Shown in pieces: positions 42,748 through 52,169 of a DNA stretch of 64,000 nucleotides. The notes under the pieces were generated by a model. That model made no database searches, was not told the origin of the DNA, and saw nothing but the letters and a program-made list of their open reading frames with translations. The DNA comes from DASTCZ01 sp035308165. Lineage in GTDB: Bacteria; Acidobacteriota; Terriglobia; Acidiferrales; UBA7541. The stretch spans positions 165,665 through 229,664 of the forward strand of contig DATGHC010000067.1 of NCBI GenBank assembly GCA_035308165.1, read 5' to 3'. Position 1 is the stretch's first letter. The number at the start of each line of letters is the position of its first letter. The translations under genes were made by a program, and so were the position numbers.

Positions 42748-43152
42748 CTACTTCGGCACGGCCCATTGAAAGCACAAGTTGTATCCATCCGGATCGCTCA
42801 CGTAGAGCTGCTTCATTCCATAGTGCGCCACTTTCGGGGGATTCATTTTCAAGCCGCGCGCGCTCAGATATTCGTAAGCCGCATCCACATCGGGACACCC
42901 GAAGTAGAGGCACGTGTCGTCGTGCGCCGCAACTCTCGCCGGATCGGGAGCTGGCGGCCGTTGGTCCTCCTCGTATGCGGTGTTCAGCATCACCTCAACA
43001 CCATTCAAACGGAGCAGCGCCCAATCAAATTTCGGGCCGGGTCTTGACGTGCCCCTTACCTCAAATCCCAGCACGTCACGATAGAATGCGATGGACGTGG
43101 GCATATCGAAAACTTGTATCAGCGGCGCCATCCCTCGAATTTCAATCGCCAT
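42748..43152 (-). CDS. VOC-superfamily (glyoxalase/bleomycin resistance-like) protein
   Basis: 134 residues from ATG 43152 (GAGGAGAGGA upstream; longer in-frame extension rejected). It is a typical VOC repeat: 'APLIQVFDMPTSIAFYRDVLGFEV', 'LRLNGVEVMLNTAYEEDQRPP', 'LYFGCPDVDAAYEYLSARGLKM' and 'YGMKQLYVSDPDGYNLCFQW'. Possible metal ligands are the Gln of 'LIQVF' and the central His. The function may be lyase, dioxygenase or resistance; it cannot be decided. It starts 23 bp after the ankyrin gene on the same strand, so it is probably co-transcribed. Confidence 0.85.
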   Translation of the reverse strand: MAIEIRGMAPLIQVFDMPTSIAFYRDVLGFEVRGTSRPGPKFDWALLRLNGVEVMLNTAYEEDQRPPAPDPARVAAHDDTCLYFGCPDVDAAYEYLSARGLKMNPPKVAHYGMKQLYVSDPDGYNLCFQWAVPK

Positions 43153-43175
43153 GGAGTCCTCTCCTCTGGGCCTCA

Positions 43176-44510
43176 CTATTTCGCGCCATACCGCCGCAGC
43201 ACTTCGGCGATGCGCTCTTTTGCGGCCGCGGGTCGGCTCTCCTGCCTTTCCAACCATGCCGGCCAACCATCTTCGATTTTCGCGCCGGCGGCAAGTAGCG
43301 CGTCAAATATCGGAACGTAATCTATCTCAGGTTCGCCGTTAATAAACGACCATCCCGCTTGACCGAGCGCGGTTCCGCCATACGCATTGATTTCTTCCAA
43401 CGGCGCTCCTCGCGCCAGCAGGAGCTTAATCGTGCTCAGTTGTCCGCCCACCACCGCCCAGTGTAATCCGGTTTCACCCGTCCCCGCTTGGTCGCGCAAG
43501 TCCGCGCCATGCTCGAGCAAAAACTCAACCACCTCGTTCTTTCCAAATTGGCAGGCCCAAAGGAAACCTCTCTGCAATTGTATTTTTGTCGCGCCAGGTT
43601 TCAAGCTCCCATCCTCACTGAAATAACCCTTCACCACATCGAGTCTTCCCACGCCAGCAGCAGTTTCCAGGTCCAGTCGCGCCCCGCGCGCTGCCAAAAA
43701 CTCGGCTGCTTTCCCGCGCCCGTTTGCCAAACAGCCCATGACCGCCGCATGCCTGTTGCCGGCCACTCCCGGCCTTTCCATGGCCGCGCCATGATTCAGC
43801 AACAGCTGCATCAATTCATTCTGCACGCCCGCCTTCTCCGGGTGGATGCTCGTGGCCGTCAATCCCAGTGTTGTCGCTCCCCCGCCGTACACCTCGGCCT
43901 CCGCGTCCACATCCGCTCCCGCTTTCAATAGAATTTCTGCCACCTGCACGGCGTTTTTCGGAGTTTTCTGCCTGTAACCTTCCACGCCATTCGCGGATAC
44001 ATAATGCAGCAGCGTGGCCCGATGCTCGCGTCCAGAGCGAGCCCGAACGAGCTCTGGATTTTCCCGCAGTAGTCGCGCCAAAACTACGGCGTCTCCGGCG
44101 ATAATGGCTTCTGTCGCGGCCTCAAATTTTGACGCCGGGGATTTCGGCCGCTCCAGTCCTTCCAGATGCTTCGCAAATCTTGGCCAGCTCTCAAATCCGT
44201 GTGAACGCGCGACGATGAATTGTGCATCTGCAAGCTTGCAACTGGCCTGCCCGGTACTCGCGCTTTTCAGTTTCTTCTTCGCGAATTCCTCCACTTGATT
44301 CACCCACTCGGCACTTCCCGACGGAAGTTCGTGCGCATTCGTCAGATCGGCCGACTTCACCAGCGCTCCGACCCATTTCGACGCCCAGTCGCGTATGGCG
44401 CCCGGGTCGCCCGACTTGCATGCCTTTATCAATTCCTTTGCCAGTTTCTTGTACTGCTGAAGGTTGGGTTTCTCGGGAAGCGGAAGGGCACCCTGCGGGT
44501 TGGGAAACAC
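43176..44510 (-). CDS. Ankyrin-repeat protein
   Basis: 444 residues from GTG 44510 (GGAG 7 nt upstream), no signal peptide. After a helical N-terminus ('NLQQYKKLAKELIKACKSGDPGAIRDW') come about six ankyrin repeats from residue 130 on, for example 'VAEILLKAGADVDAEAEVYGGGATTLGLTA', 'NEVVEFLLEHGADLRDQAGTGETGLHWAVVGGQLSTIKLLLARGAPLEEINAYGGTALGQA'. Such proteins mediate protein binding. Upstream, 278 bp of divergent intergenic DNA faces the RhaT-like gene. Confidence 0.88.
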   Translation of the reverse strand: MFPNPQGALPLPEKPNLQQYKKLAKELIKACKSGDPGAIRDWASKWVGALVKSADLTNAHELPSGSAEWVNQVEEFAKKKLKSASTGQASCKLADAQFIVARSHGFESWPRFAKHLEGLERPKSPASKFEAATEAIIAGDAVVLARLLRENPELVRARSGREHRATLLHYVSANGVEGYRQKTPKNAVQVAEILLKAGADVDAEAEVYGGGATTLGLTATSIHPEKAGVQNELMQLLLNHGAAMERPGVAGNRHAAVMGCLANGRGKAAEFLAARGARLDLETAAGVGRLDVVKGYFSEDGSLKPGATKIQLQRGFLWACQFGKNEVVEFLLEHGADLRDQAGTGETGLHWAVVGGQLSTIKLLLARGAPLEEINAYGGTALGQAGWSFINGEPEIDYVPIFDALLAAGAKIEDGWPAWLERQESRPAAAKERIAEVLRRYGAK

Positions 44511-44788
44511 TCGAATCTCCTTTCAAAACTTGCCTGGAGTCCGCCCGAGTCAGGCTGAAAGAAGCTTCGTAATTCTTGGTTCTCTGAAGAAGGTGGGCAC
44601 GGCCCTTTCCGCGGACTGGAAGCGCCCTTCGCGCTGTTTGCATATTTAATCCTTTCCAATTGTGAAGTCAATCTCGGCGGCTTGCGCAAACAGACCACAA
44701 GGTTCGTCACGCGCCCAACCTTGTGATAGTCTCCCCGCCAACAGCTCCGGCCACACAATGTTCGCGGGCCGGGGCGTGAGGGCTAAAC

Positions 44789-45811
44789 ATGAACAATGCC
44801 GCCGCAGGGCTGGTCATCTTAATCATCGCCGGCGCGATGAACGGCAGCTTCACCTTGCCCATGAAGTACACGAAGAAGTGGGCTTGGGAAAACACGTGGC
44901 TGGCGTGGACCATCTTCGCCCTCTTTGTACTTCCCCCTGCTGTAACTTTCCTGACTCTTCCGCATGTCGGCGATGTCTATTCAACTGTCGGCATGGGGCC
45001 TGTGTGGATCGTCGCGGCCTGCGGCGCAGGATGGGGAATCTCGCAAGTTTTCTTCGGATTGGCCGTCGACTCCATAGGCATCGCTCTCGCATTTTCCGTA
45101 ATCCTCGGACTCGCCGCCTCGGTGGGCAGTCTCTTTGCGTTGCTCAAAGATCATTCCGACAAAGTGTTTTCGTCCGGAGGGCTTGGCGTTCTCGGCGGCG
45201 TCGCGCTGGTAATTTTGGGCGTGGGTATTTGCGCGGTCGCCGGGCGCAGACGCGAAAAAGCTTTGGGCACCGGCCCGCAGACGGGTAAAGCTTCCATCGG
45301 CTTGGGGCTTCTCTATTGCCTCTTCAGCGGCCTCGGCTCCGCCCTGGTTGCCATCGGCTTCGATGCGGGCAAGCCGCTTTTTGACCAAAGCATCGTCCTC
45401 GGAGGAAGCACAACCTGGGCGCCCATGGTCGCGTGGCTCCCGCTGATGGTTGCCGGTGGCGTGCCAAACATTTTGTATTGTCTCTATCTGTTGAATAAAA
45501 ACCGCACCGGAAATAAATTCTCAGAATCTTCCACGGGAAGCTATTGGCTGCTCGCTTTCATCATGGCCTTCTTCTGGTTTGGCAGCACATTGATGTACGG
45601 CATCGCCAAAGGCTCGCTCGGAACCTGGGGCACAACACTCGCGTGGCCCATGTTCATGTCGCTCATCGTCATAACCGCCAGCGTTCACGGCATTCGCACC
45701 GGCGAGTGGAAAGGCGCCGGTAGGGCCCCGCTTCGCATTCAGTTGAGCGGCCTCGCCGTCTTAATTCTCGCTGTTGTCGTCCTGCAGATGGCAGGCAACT
45801 GGGTGCAGTAA
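44789..45811 (+). CDS. RhaT-like sugar/proton symporter
   Basis: 340 residues with ten predicted membrane spans. It has RhaT-family signatures: 'GAMNGSFTLPMKYTKKWAWENTWLAWTIFALFVLPP', 'GAGWGISQVFFGLAVDSIGIALAFSVILGLAASVGSL', 'LGVGICAVAGRRREKAL' and 'WLLAFIMAFFWFGSTLMYGIAKGSLGTWGTTLAWPMFM'. RhaT imports L-rhamnose with a proton. The sugar here is uncertain; no rhamnose catabolism genes are near. A ROK kinase starts 40 bp downstream, suggesting an uptake/phosphorylation pair. Confidence 0.88.
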   Translation: MNNAAAGLVILIIAGAMNGSFTLPMKYTKKWAWENTWLAWTIFALFVLPPAVTFLTLPHVGDVYSTVGMGPVWIVAACGAGWGISQVFFGLAVDSIGIALAFSVILGLAASVGSLFALLKDHSDKVFSSGGLGVLGGVALVILGVGICAVAGRRREKALGTGPQTGKASIGLGLLYCLFSGLGSALVAIGFDAGKPLFDQSIVLGGSTTWAPMVAWLPLMVAGGVPNILYCLYLLNKNRTGNKFSESSTGSYWLLAFIMAFFWFGSTLMYGIAKGSLGTWGTTLAWPMFMSLIVITASVHGIRTGEWKGAGRAPLRIQLSGLAVLILAVVVLQMAGNWVQ

Positions 45812-45851
45812 GCCCCCGAAACGATTCTTTCTTCCGCTCGCGAAGAATCAT

Positions 45852-46838
45852 ATGTCCCCATCAAGCACTCTCTACCTCGGCGTAGACATCGGCGGCACAA
45901 AAGTCGCCGCCGGACTGGTGGACTCCTCCGGCGAAATCACCTGCAAATCCCGCGCCCCCATGAACGCCCACGGCTCAGCCGAACAAGGTCTCGCCTCAGT
46001 CCTGGAAGCCATCAACGCCTCAATGAAACTCGCTGCGGATGCGCATCCTGGTTTCAGCCTTGGCGGCGTGGGCATTTGCTCCCCCGGTCCACTCGACCCG
46101 CGCACCGGTGTGGTCATCAATCCACCAAATCTTCCCTGCTGGAGAAATTTCCCCCTCGGCGAGAAAGTCAGCAAACAATTTGGAGTTCCTGTATTGGTTG
46201 AAAATGACGCCAACGCTGCGGGCCTCGCCGAATACATCTGGGGGGCGGGCCGCGGCTACAAAGTAGTTTTTTACGCCACGCTCGGCACCGGAATCGGCAC
46301 CGGCCTCGTCCTCGATGGACGCATCTACAATGGTCGCACCGGCTCCGCCACTGAAGGCGGTCACGTCACCATTGATTATCGTGGCCCCAAGTGCGGCTGC
46401 GGAAAATTCGGCTGCATTGAAGCCCTCGCTTCCGGCCCCGCCATCGCCGCGCGTGCACGCTCAAAAATTATTGCCCATCCCGGTCGCGGCGTCCGCCTCC
46501 TCGAATTGGCGGGCGGCCAGGCAGATCAAATCCAGTCGGAGCACGTTGCCGCTGCGTGGCAGGAAGGCGATTCATTCGCCACCGAAATCCTTGCCGAAAC
46601 CATGGATTTCATCGCCATCTGGCTTGGCAACATCGTTGACGTGCTGGAGCCCGATGTAATTGTTTTTGGGGGCGGAATAGGTCAGCTGGCCAGCCAGTGG
46701 TTCCCGCATATTCGCGCAAAACTCACCGACTGGTGCATCATCAAACGCGGAGTCGATATTCCACTGCTCCTGGCGCGTTACGTCGCGGATTCAGGCATCG
46801 CCGGCGCCGCCGCTCTCTGCCTTGCGCCTAAGGCGTAA
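45852..46838 (+). CDS. ROK-family sugar kinase
   Basis: 328 residues from ATG 45852. The ATP-binding 'LGVDIGGTKVAAGLVDSSG' is near the N-terminus, then 'VENDANAAGLAEY' (catalytic Asp) and 'GTGIGTGLVLDGRIYNG'. The zinc motif 'EGGHVTIDYRGPKCGCGKFGCIEA' fits ROK glucokinases or N-acetyl-hexosamine kinases. There is no helix-turn-helix domain, so it is an enzyme rather than a NagC/XylR regulator. It lies directly after the RhaT-like transporter. Its 3' end overlaps the convergent cyclase gene by 11 bp. Confidence 0.92.
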   Translation: MSPSSTLYLGVDIGGTKVAAGLVDSSGEITCKSRAPMNAHGSAEQGLASVLEAINASMKLAADAHPGFSLGGVGICSPGPLDPRTGVVINPPNLPCWRNFPLGEKVSKQFGVPVLVENDANAAGLAEYIWGAGRGYKVVFYATLGTGIGTGLVLDGRIYNGRTGSATEGGHVTIDYRGPKCGCGKFGCIEALASGPAIAARARSKIIAHPGRGVRLLELAGGQADQIQSEHVAAAWQEGDSFATEILAETMDFIAIWLGNIVDVLEPDVIVFGGGIGQLASQWFPHIRAKLTDWCIIKRGVDIPLLLARYVADSGIAGAAALCLAPKA

Positions 46839-47610
46839 TCGCGATCGCCCGCAGCGGGCTGCCAGACCCGCCCACAATTTTCAGTGGCGCCGCAATCACC
46901 ACTGCTCCTGTTGCCGGCAACTGATCTAAATTGCACAATCCCGCCAGTCCGAATTTCCCGCTGCCGTGCATGATGAAGTGATTCGGAAATGGTGGATCCA
47001 TCTTTGCGGCCTGCCCCGCATCGGTTCCCACAGTTTCCACTCCAACTCCCAAAATGTCTCGCTCCCGCGCCAGAAATTCTGACGCCGCGCGCATCCACCC
47101 GGGGCTGTGCGGCCCATCGTCTTTCAAATTGATGTACGATTTCGCTCCCTCTCGCTTCGACCATCCTGTCCTCAATAAGAACCACGCCCCCGCTGGAATT
47201 CGCCCGTGCTGTTTTTCCCACCCCAGCAATGTTTCCGGCGTCACCAGAAAATCCGCGTCGCGCGCCACTTCCCGCGTCACATCCAGCACGCACGCCGGCC
47301 CCACGAATTGCCCCGGTGGAATCGTATCCACAGTATTCCGCGCCAAATCCTTCCCGCTCACCCAGTGTACAGGCGCATCAAAATGCGTCCCGGTGTGCTC
47401 CCCGGTTTCAAACGCATTCCAATACCAGGCGGGCCCTCGCTCGTCATACCGCGAAAGCTCCCTCAGTTGAAAAGGAGGCGTGTTATTCCACTGCGCGGGC
47501 AGCGGCAGTATAGGAGTCTCTCCACTCAGCGACTGCGTCAGATCCACCACTCGCAGCCGCCCCGCCGCCAACTCACTCAACAGTTGCCCAAGAATATTCG
47601 CCACAACCAC
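46828..47610 (-). CDS. Cyclase-family metal-dependent hydrolase (kynurenine formamidase-like)
   Basis: 260 residues. The cyclase-family signature HxGTHxDxPxH is present as 'HTGTHFDAPVH' (near residue 73), followed by 'GKDLARNTVDTIPPGQFVGPACVLDV' and 'FLVTPETLLGWEKQHGRIPAGAWFLLRTGW'. Members bind Mn/Zn and include kynurenine formamidase and isatin hydrolase. There are no kynurenine genes nearby. It lies downstream of the two decarboxylase subunits on the same strand, separated by 137 bp that hold hairpin repeats. The substrate is unknown. Confidence 0.87.
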   Translation of the reverse strand: MVVANILGQLLSELAAGRLRVVDLTQSLSGETPILPLPAQWNNTPPFQLRELSRYDERGPAWYWNAFETGEHTGTHFDAPVHWVSGKDLARNTVDTIPPGQFVGPACVLDVTREVARDADFLVTPETLLGWEKQHGRIPAGAWFLLRTGWSKREGAKSYINLKDDGPHSPGWMRAASEFLARERDILGVGVETVGTDAGQAAKMDPPFPNHFIMHGSGKFGLAGLCNLDQLPATGAVVIAAPLKIVGGSGSPLRAIAITP

Positions 47611-47656
47611 TCCTCTTGCCCTTGATCATAGTGGCACAGCCATTCCTGCTTGTTTA

Positions 47657-47691
47657 CCCTGAGCGTCGAAGGGCCCTGAGGCACGAAAGGG
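47657..47691. repeat. Two adjacent dispersed hairpin motifs
   Basis: CCCTGAGCGTCGAAGGG (47657-47673) is followed without a gap by CCCTGAGGCACGAAAGGG (47674-47691). They are of the same type as the motif at 39026. Located between the decarboxylase and cyclase genes, they may act as a processing or termination site. Confidence 0.5.
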
Positions 47692-47746
47692 CTGTGCATT
47701 CTCCTCTGTTCTCCCATACCAAAGCTCCGGTGTGCTAATCCTGATG

Positions 47747-48319
47747 TCACACTCCGCGCAGCCCCCGAACATACCTGCTAAATTGAAACCGATTTTCCAG
47801 CAGCCCCAGCTCCGTTACATATTTCGCCGGGCCAGCAGCCTCCACCTTCGCGACAATCGTTGCCAGTTCCCCACTCACCAGCGCATCCGCAAATGCTGTC
47901 TTGAATTCAGCCACGCTTTTCGCTGTGCTCACTCGAGAAATTCCCGCCGCCAGCGCCACCGCCGCCAAATCTGTTCCCGTCGAAGTCGCCGTAGGAAATC
48001 CACCCACCGAAAGCAAACTTTCATTATCAAAAACTATTTCAATTAGATTGGGCGGACTGTACCGAGCCAGCGTCGAAAGCGTTCCCAGATTCATCAGCAG
48101 CGATCCGTCGCCATCCAGCACCACCACGTTTTGATCCGGCCTGCACAGCGCCAACCCCAGCCCGATCGAAGACGCCAGCCCCATCGCATGTTGCAAATAA
48201 AAGAAATTTGGACGATGCCCCAGCGACTGCAACTCCGCCGCGACTGCCCCCATGATGGTAACCACCAGGCATTGTTCCAGCTCCCCGTATATCGCGCTCA
48301 AACAATCCACCCGCTTCAT
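47747..48319 (-). CDS. Thiamine-diphosphate decarboxylase, beta (TPP-binding) subunit
   Basis: 190 residues from ATG 48319, which overlaps the alpha-subunit stop (ATGA). It carries the thiamine diphosphate C-terminal domain: 'FFYLQHAMGLASSIGLGLAL', 'VVVLDGDGSLLMNLGTL' (GDG motif) and the downstream Asn in 'VFDNESLLSVGGFPT'. The layout matches ComE of sulfopyruvate decarboxylase or the C-terminal half of phosphonopyruvate decarboxylase. With the alpha subunit it would decarboxylate a 2-oxo acid. The neighbouring genes do not include coenzyme M or phosphonate genes. Confidence 0.85.
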   Translation of the reverse strand: MKRVDCLSAIYGELEQCLVVTIMGAVAAELQSLGHRPNFFYLQHAMGLASSIGLGLALCRPDQNVVVLDGDGSLLMNLGTLSTLARYSPPNLIEIVFDNESLLSVGGFPTATSTGTDLAAVALAAGISRVSTAKSVAEFKTAFADALVSGELATIVAKVEAAGPAKYVTELGLLENRFQFSRYVRGLRGV

Positions 48320-48831
48320 TGCTCCTCCCACATCAATTGGCGCATCAGCAGCAGAGCCACCGGGTGCGAACTGCTCTCCGCCAGCGCCTGTCCCCACGCA
48401 ATCTGCCTGGCCACCTCACCGGGTTCCGACATCATTTCGTACGGAATATTCAGAGCCCTCAGCACCGGCTCCGTCGCGCGCCCTCCTTCGGTCTGCCACG
48501 GATCCCGCTCTCCAAACGTCCCGCGGTAACTCACCAGCATCAGCAGCGGAATCTTGTAGAGCTGCGCAAACGAAACAATCCCGTTTATCGCCGCCAGAAA
48601 TCCGTGGTTCTGCATCAACATTGCCGACTTCACTCCCGCAAAATGTGCCCCCGCCGAAATCCCAACCCCCTCCTCTTCCTTCGCCAGCCGCACCAGCTTC
48701 ATCTCCGGATCTTCTTCCGCCATCCGGATCAAATGTACCAGCCATGTCTCCGGCAGCGCGGACACCACTCTCACCCCGCACGCCTTCAGCGTCCCATATA
48801 TAATTTTGGAATTTGCAACCGATACCGGCAT
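48316..48831 (-). CDS. Thiamine-diphosphate decarboxylase, alpha (PYR) subunit
   Basis: 171 residues. It is the pyrimidine-binding domain of a TPP enzyme: 'IIYGTLKACGVRVVSALPETWL', the catalytic Glu in 'LAKEEEGVGISAGAHFAGVKSAMLMQNHGF', and 'IVSFAQLYKIPLLMLVSYRGTFGE'. It corresponds to ComD of sulfopyruvate decarboxylase. The stop overlaps the beta start, showing the two are made in equal amounts. The oxo-acid substrate is unassigned. Confidence 0.85.
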   Translation of the reverse strand: MPVSVANSKIIYGTLKACGVRVVSALPETWLVHLIRMAEEDPEMKLVRLAKEEEGVGISAGAHFAGVKSAMLMQNHGFLAAINGIVSFAQLYKIPLLMLVSYRGTFGERDPWQTEGGRATEPVLRALNIPYEMMSEPGEVARQIAWGQALAESSSHPVALLLMRQLMWEEQ

Positions 48832-48986
48832 CCTCAGCCCTCATCCGGCTGAATCTCGCGCCCCCGCCGGAGGGCCGCCATCATATAAGCGATTTCTGCG
48901 GAAGTGAAGTCTGTTGCCCGCCCCGCTTGGATGGGGCGTAGGGATTACGAATCTCGATTATCTTCCGGACACTCAAGAATTCGCCC

Positions 48987-51900
48987 CTACCCGCCCTCCT
49001 CAAATTCCGGCTCAGGCTCAGGCAATCTGTCGTGCTCCCCTGCAAACCAAACGTAAAGCGTCGGCAACAAGAATATGCTCATCATCAGCGCCGCCAATAG
49101 CCCGCCCACAATCACGATTGCAAATGGCCGTTGCGAATCCGACCCGATCGCATGGGATGTCGCTGCAGGCAGCAATCCAAGCGTCGCCACCAGCATAGTC
49201 ATCATGATGGGCCGCAGCCGGAGCACCGCCCCCTCCACCGCTGCATCTTCAATCGAATGCCCGCGCACCCGCAGTTGATTGATGTACTCCAACATGATCA
49301 CGCCTGTCTGCACCGATACGCCAAACAGCGCCAGAAACCCCACACCCGATGAAACGCTGAAATGCGTCCCGGTCAACACCAATGCCACCAACCCGCCGAT
49401 TGGAGCCATCGCCACATTCGCCAGGATGAGCAGGGCCCATTTCGAGGACCGGAACATCGTGTACAGAATGATGTAGATCACGAAAATCGTTACCGGAAGC
49501 ACAATCTCAAGGCGCCTCTCCGATCTCTTCTGACTTTCATATTCGCCCGCCCAATCAATGTGATAACCGCGTGGAAGTTGAATTTGGGCGTCAACTTTCC
49601 TCATCGCCTCTTCCACGGCGCCGCCCAAGTCGCGGCCTCGCACGCTGTATTTGATGGCAACGTACCGCTGATTTTCTTCGCGGTAGATTTCTGAGCCGCC
49701 ATCCTGTTCCGTGATTTTGCAAAGCTGCGCAAGCGAAACTCGCTCGCCTGAAGGAGACACCAGGCGAATGTTTTCGATCGCTTCTTTTGTATCTCGATAC
49801 TCCGGCAGGTAGCGCATCACCAGGTCATACCGTCGTTCGTCCTGCAGCACCTGGGTGAGGGCCGTCCCCCCCACAGCAGTCTGAATGGCGTCTTGGACAT
49901 CGGCCACATTGATCTGGTAACGAGCTGCCTGCCGTCGGTCAACTTCAAAGTTGATGTTGGGTTGTCCCAGCACGCGAAGTACGCCCAAATCTTCTATTCC
50001 GGGAATCTGGCGCATCACTGCGGTGATTTGGTCGGCTTTGTCCTCAAGCAACTTCAAATTTTCTCCATAGATCTTGGTGGCCAGCTCGCCCTTGACCCCG
50101 CTGACCGCCTCTTCCATGTTGTCTTCGATGGGCTGGGAAAATCCCCATTCCACGCCCGGAATCTTTTCCAACTCGCGATTCATCGCTGCGATCAATTCAT
50201 CTTTGTCCTGATGAAATACAGGCCGCCATTCCTCCTTCCGCTTCAAGTCCACGAAATACTCAGTATTGAAAAAACCCGTGGTATCCGTTCCGTCATCGGG
50301 ACGCCCTACTTGGCTCGTGCATTGCGTAACTTCGGGAAAAGAGCAGAGCAGGATTCGGGCCTGATTCGCTAATCGGATGCCCTCCGTGGGTCCCGTGCTG
50401 GGTGCAAGCGTACCCCGCACCCAGAGAGCGCCCTCATCCAAATGTGGCAGGAACTCCGAACCTATCACCCCGCCAAACGTGAGGTAGATTGCCAGGATCA
50501 AACCCAGAAGCGCGCCGCCCACGGTAATTCCACGGTGATCGATAGCCCACTTTACCGCCCGGCGATAACCGCTCTTTAAATACTCCATCGCCGGATTGCG
50601 CCATTCGCTGGCGCCCTTCCGGAAGAAGATCGAGGACAGCACCGGTGCTACAACCATCGAAAACAGCAATGCGCCTAATAGCGCAAATGCGACTGTCCAG
50701 GCCATGGGCTTGAATAGGCGCCCTTCGACCTGCTGCAGCGTAAAAATCGGTAGATACGCCGTAATGATGATTCCGATTGCGTAAAACACCGGCCGCTGCA
50801 CTTCGTGCGCCGCCTCACGAATGGTTTCCAGGGTTGTCCGGGAATGGTTCTCGCGCCGGGTCATGTGTCGGACGATGTTTTCCACCATCACTACGGCGCC
50901 ATCCACCACCATTCCAAAATCCAGCGCACCAAGCGAAAGCAGGTTTGCGGGAATTCCCCTCAGATTCAGACATGTCGCGGCAAACAAGAGTGAAAATGGA
51001 ATCGTGATCGCGACAATGATTGCGCCCCGCACGTTCCCCAGGAAAAAGAACAGCACCACGGCCACCAGGATGATCCCCTCGAGCAGATTTCGCAGCACTG
51101 TCCGTGTCGTGTAGCGCACCAAATCGCTTCGATCGATAAAGGGCACGACCTTTACGCCGGAAGGCAGAATTCGCTCATTCAACTCATCAACTTTTTCATG
51201 TATCCCTTTCAGGGCTTCGTCCGCATTCGCTCCTTTGCGCAACAGCACAATCCCCGAGCACACATCGTTGTTGTCCACGATTTTTCCGTCTTCACGGTGG
51301 ATCGCTCTGGCAAACTGCCCGAGCCGGATCTTCGGGCCCTGCATCACGGTGGCAATATCTTGCACACGAAGCGCTGTGCCGCTCTTGGTAACCAGCACCG
51401 TGTTTTCGATATCTTGTACGCTCCGGACTAGCCCCACCTCTCGAATATTGATCTGCTGTTGCCCGGCCTCGATAAAGCTGCCCCCCGCGTTAACATTATT
51501 GTTCGTGAGTTGCTGTTCCACCTGCGCGATGCTCAGTCCATGGGCAACCAGCTTGTTCGGATCAATGCGCACCTGGTACTCGCGCGTGGGACCGCCGAAA
51601 CTTGTCACATCCACAACATCCGGAACCGCCTTGAAGTTTTTCTCCACCACCCAATCTTCGATGGACTTCAAATCCATCACATCAATATTCGGGTTGGTGC
51701 TCCTGAGCGTGAAGAAGTAGATTTGCCCGACCGGACTCCAATCTGTCCCCATCTGCGGAACAACTCCGCTGGGCAGCGTAACTTGCGTTAGGCGCTCGAG
51801 AACCCGTTCGCGATTCCAGGCATTCTCCTCTTCATCGTCGAAAATCAATTTTAGGTCCGACAGGCCAAACAAGGAGAACGAGCGCAGATGCGTCACGTGC

Positions 51901-52130
51901 GGAATGCCATTCATCACGATTTCCAGTGGAATCGTGACCTGCTGCTCAATCTGTTCTGCGGAGATGCCCGGCCATTGCGTGATGATCTCCACGTAATTAT
52001 TGGCAACATCGGGATAGGCCTCCACCGGAAGTTGGTGGAACGAAATCGCTCCCCATACCAGCAGCAATATCCCAACCGCTATCACAATAAAGCGGTTGTT
52101 CAACGCGGCGTCAACCAGAGCGCGAATCAT
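48987..52130 (-). CDS. Heavy-metal RND efflux pump (CusA/CzcA family)
   Basis: About 1047 residues from ATG 52130 (an upstream TTG in frame at 52154 is less likely). Full RND architecture: the N-terminal 'NNRFIVIAVGILLLVWGAISFHQLPVEAYPDV', a large periplasmic porter domain, two six-span halves. The metal-type proton relay in TM4 is 'LGALDFGMVVDGAVVMVEN' (Asp, Asp, Glu), which marks the heavy-metal (HME) branch rather than drug RNDs. It exports monovalent or divalent metal ions across the envelope. The adaptor gene lies upstream on the same strand; no outer-membrane TolC gene is in the cluster. Confidence 0.94.
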   Translation of the reverse strand: MIRALVDAALNNRFIVIAVGILLLVWGAISFHQLPVEAYPDVANNYVEIITQWPGISAEQIEQQVTIPLEIVMNGIPHVTHLRSFSLFGLSDLKLIFDDEEENAWNRERVLERLTQVTLPSGVVPQMGTDWSPVGQIYFFTLRSTNPNIDVMDLKSIEDWVVEKNFKAVPDVVDVTSFGGPTREYQVRIDPNKLVAHGLSIAQVEQQLTNNNVNAGGSFIEAGQQQINIREVGLVRSVQDIENTVLVTKSGTALRVQDIATVMQGPKIRLGQFARAIHREDGKIVDNNDVCSGIVLLRKGANADEALKGIHEKVDELNERILPSGVKVVPFIDRSDLVRYTTRTVLRNLLEGIILVAVVLFFFLGNVRGAIIVAITIPFSLLFAATCLNLRGIPANLLSLGALDFGMVVDGAVVMVENIVRHMTRRENHSRTTLETIREAAHEVQRPVFYAIGIIITAYLPIFTLQQVEGRLFKPMAWTVAFALLGALLFSMVVAPVLSSIFFRKGASEWRNPAMEYLKSGYRRAVKWAIDHRGITVGGALLGLILAIYLTFGGVIGSEFLPHLDEGALWVRGTLAPSTGPTEGIRLANQARILLCSFPEVTQCTSQVGRPDDGTDTTGFFNTEYFVDLKRKEEWRPVFHQDKDELIAAMNRELEKIPGVEWGFSQPIEDNMEEAVSGVKGELATKIYGENLKLLEDKADQITAVMRQIPGIEDLGVLRVLGQPNINFEVDRRQAARYQINVADVQDAIQTAVGGTALTQVLQDERRYDLVMRYLPEYRDTKEAIENIRLVSPSGERVSLAQLCKITEQDGGSEIYREENQRYVAIKYSVRGRDLGGAVEEAMRKVDAQIQLPRGYHIDWAGEYESQKRSERRLEIVLPVTIFVIYIILYTMFRSSKWALLILANVAMAPIGGLVALVLTGTHFSVSSGVGFLALFGVSVQTGVIMLEYINQLRVRGHSIEDAAVEGAVLRLRPIMMTMLVATLGLLPAATSHAIGSDSQRPFAIVIVGGLLAALMMSIFLLPTLYVWFAGEHDRLPEPEPEFEEGG

Positions 52131-52169
52131 TAGTTGAACTTCTCTTCCCTTCAATCTCGCGAATTCGAT

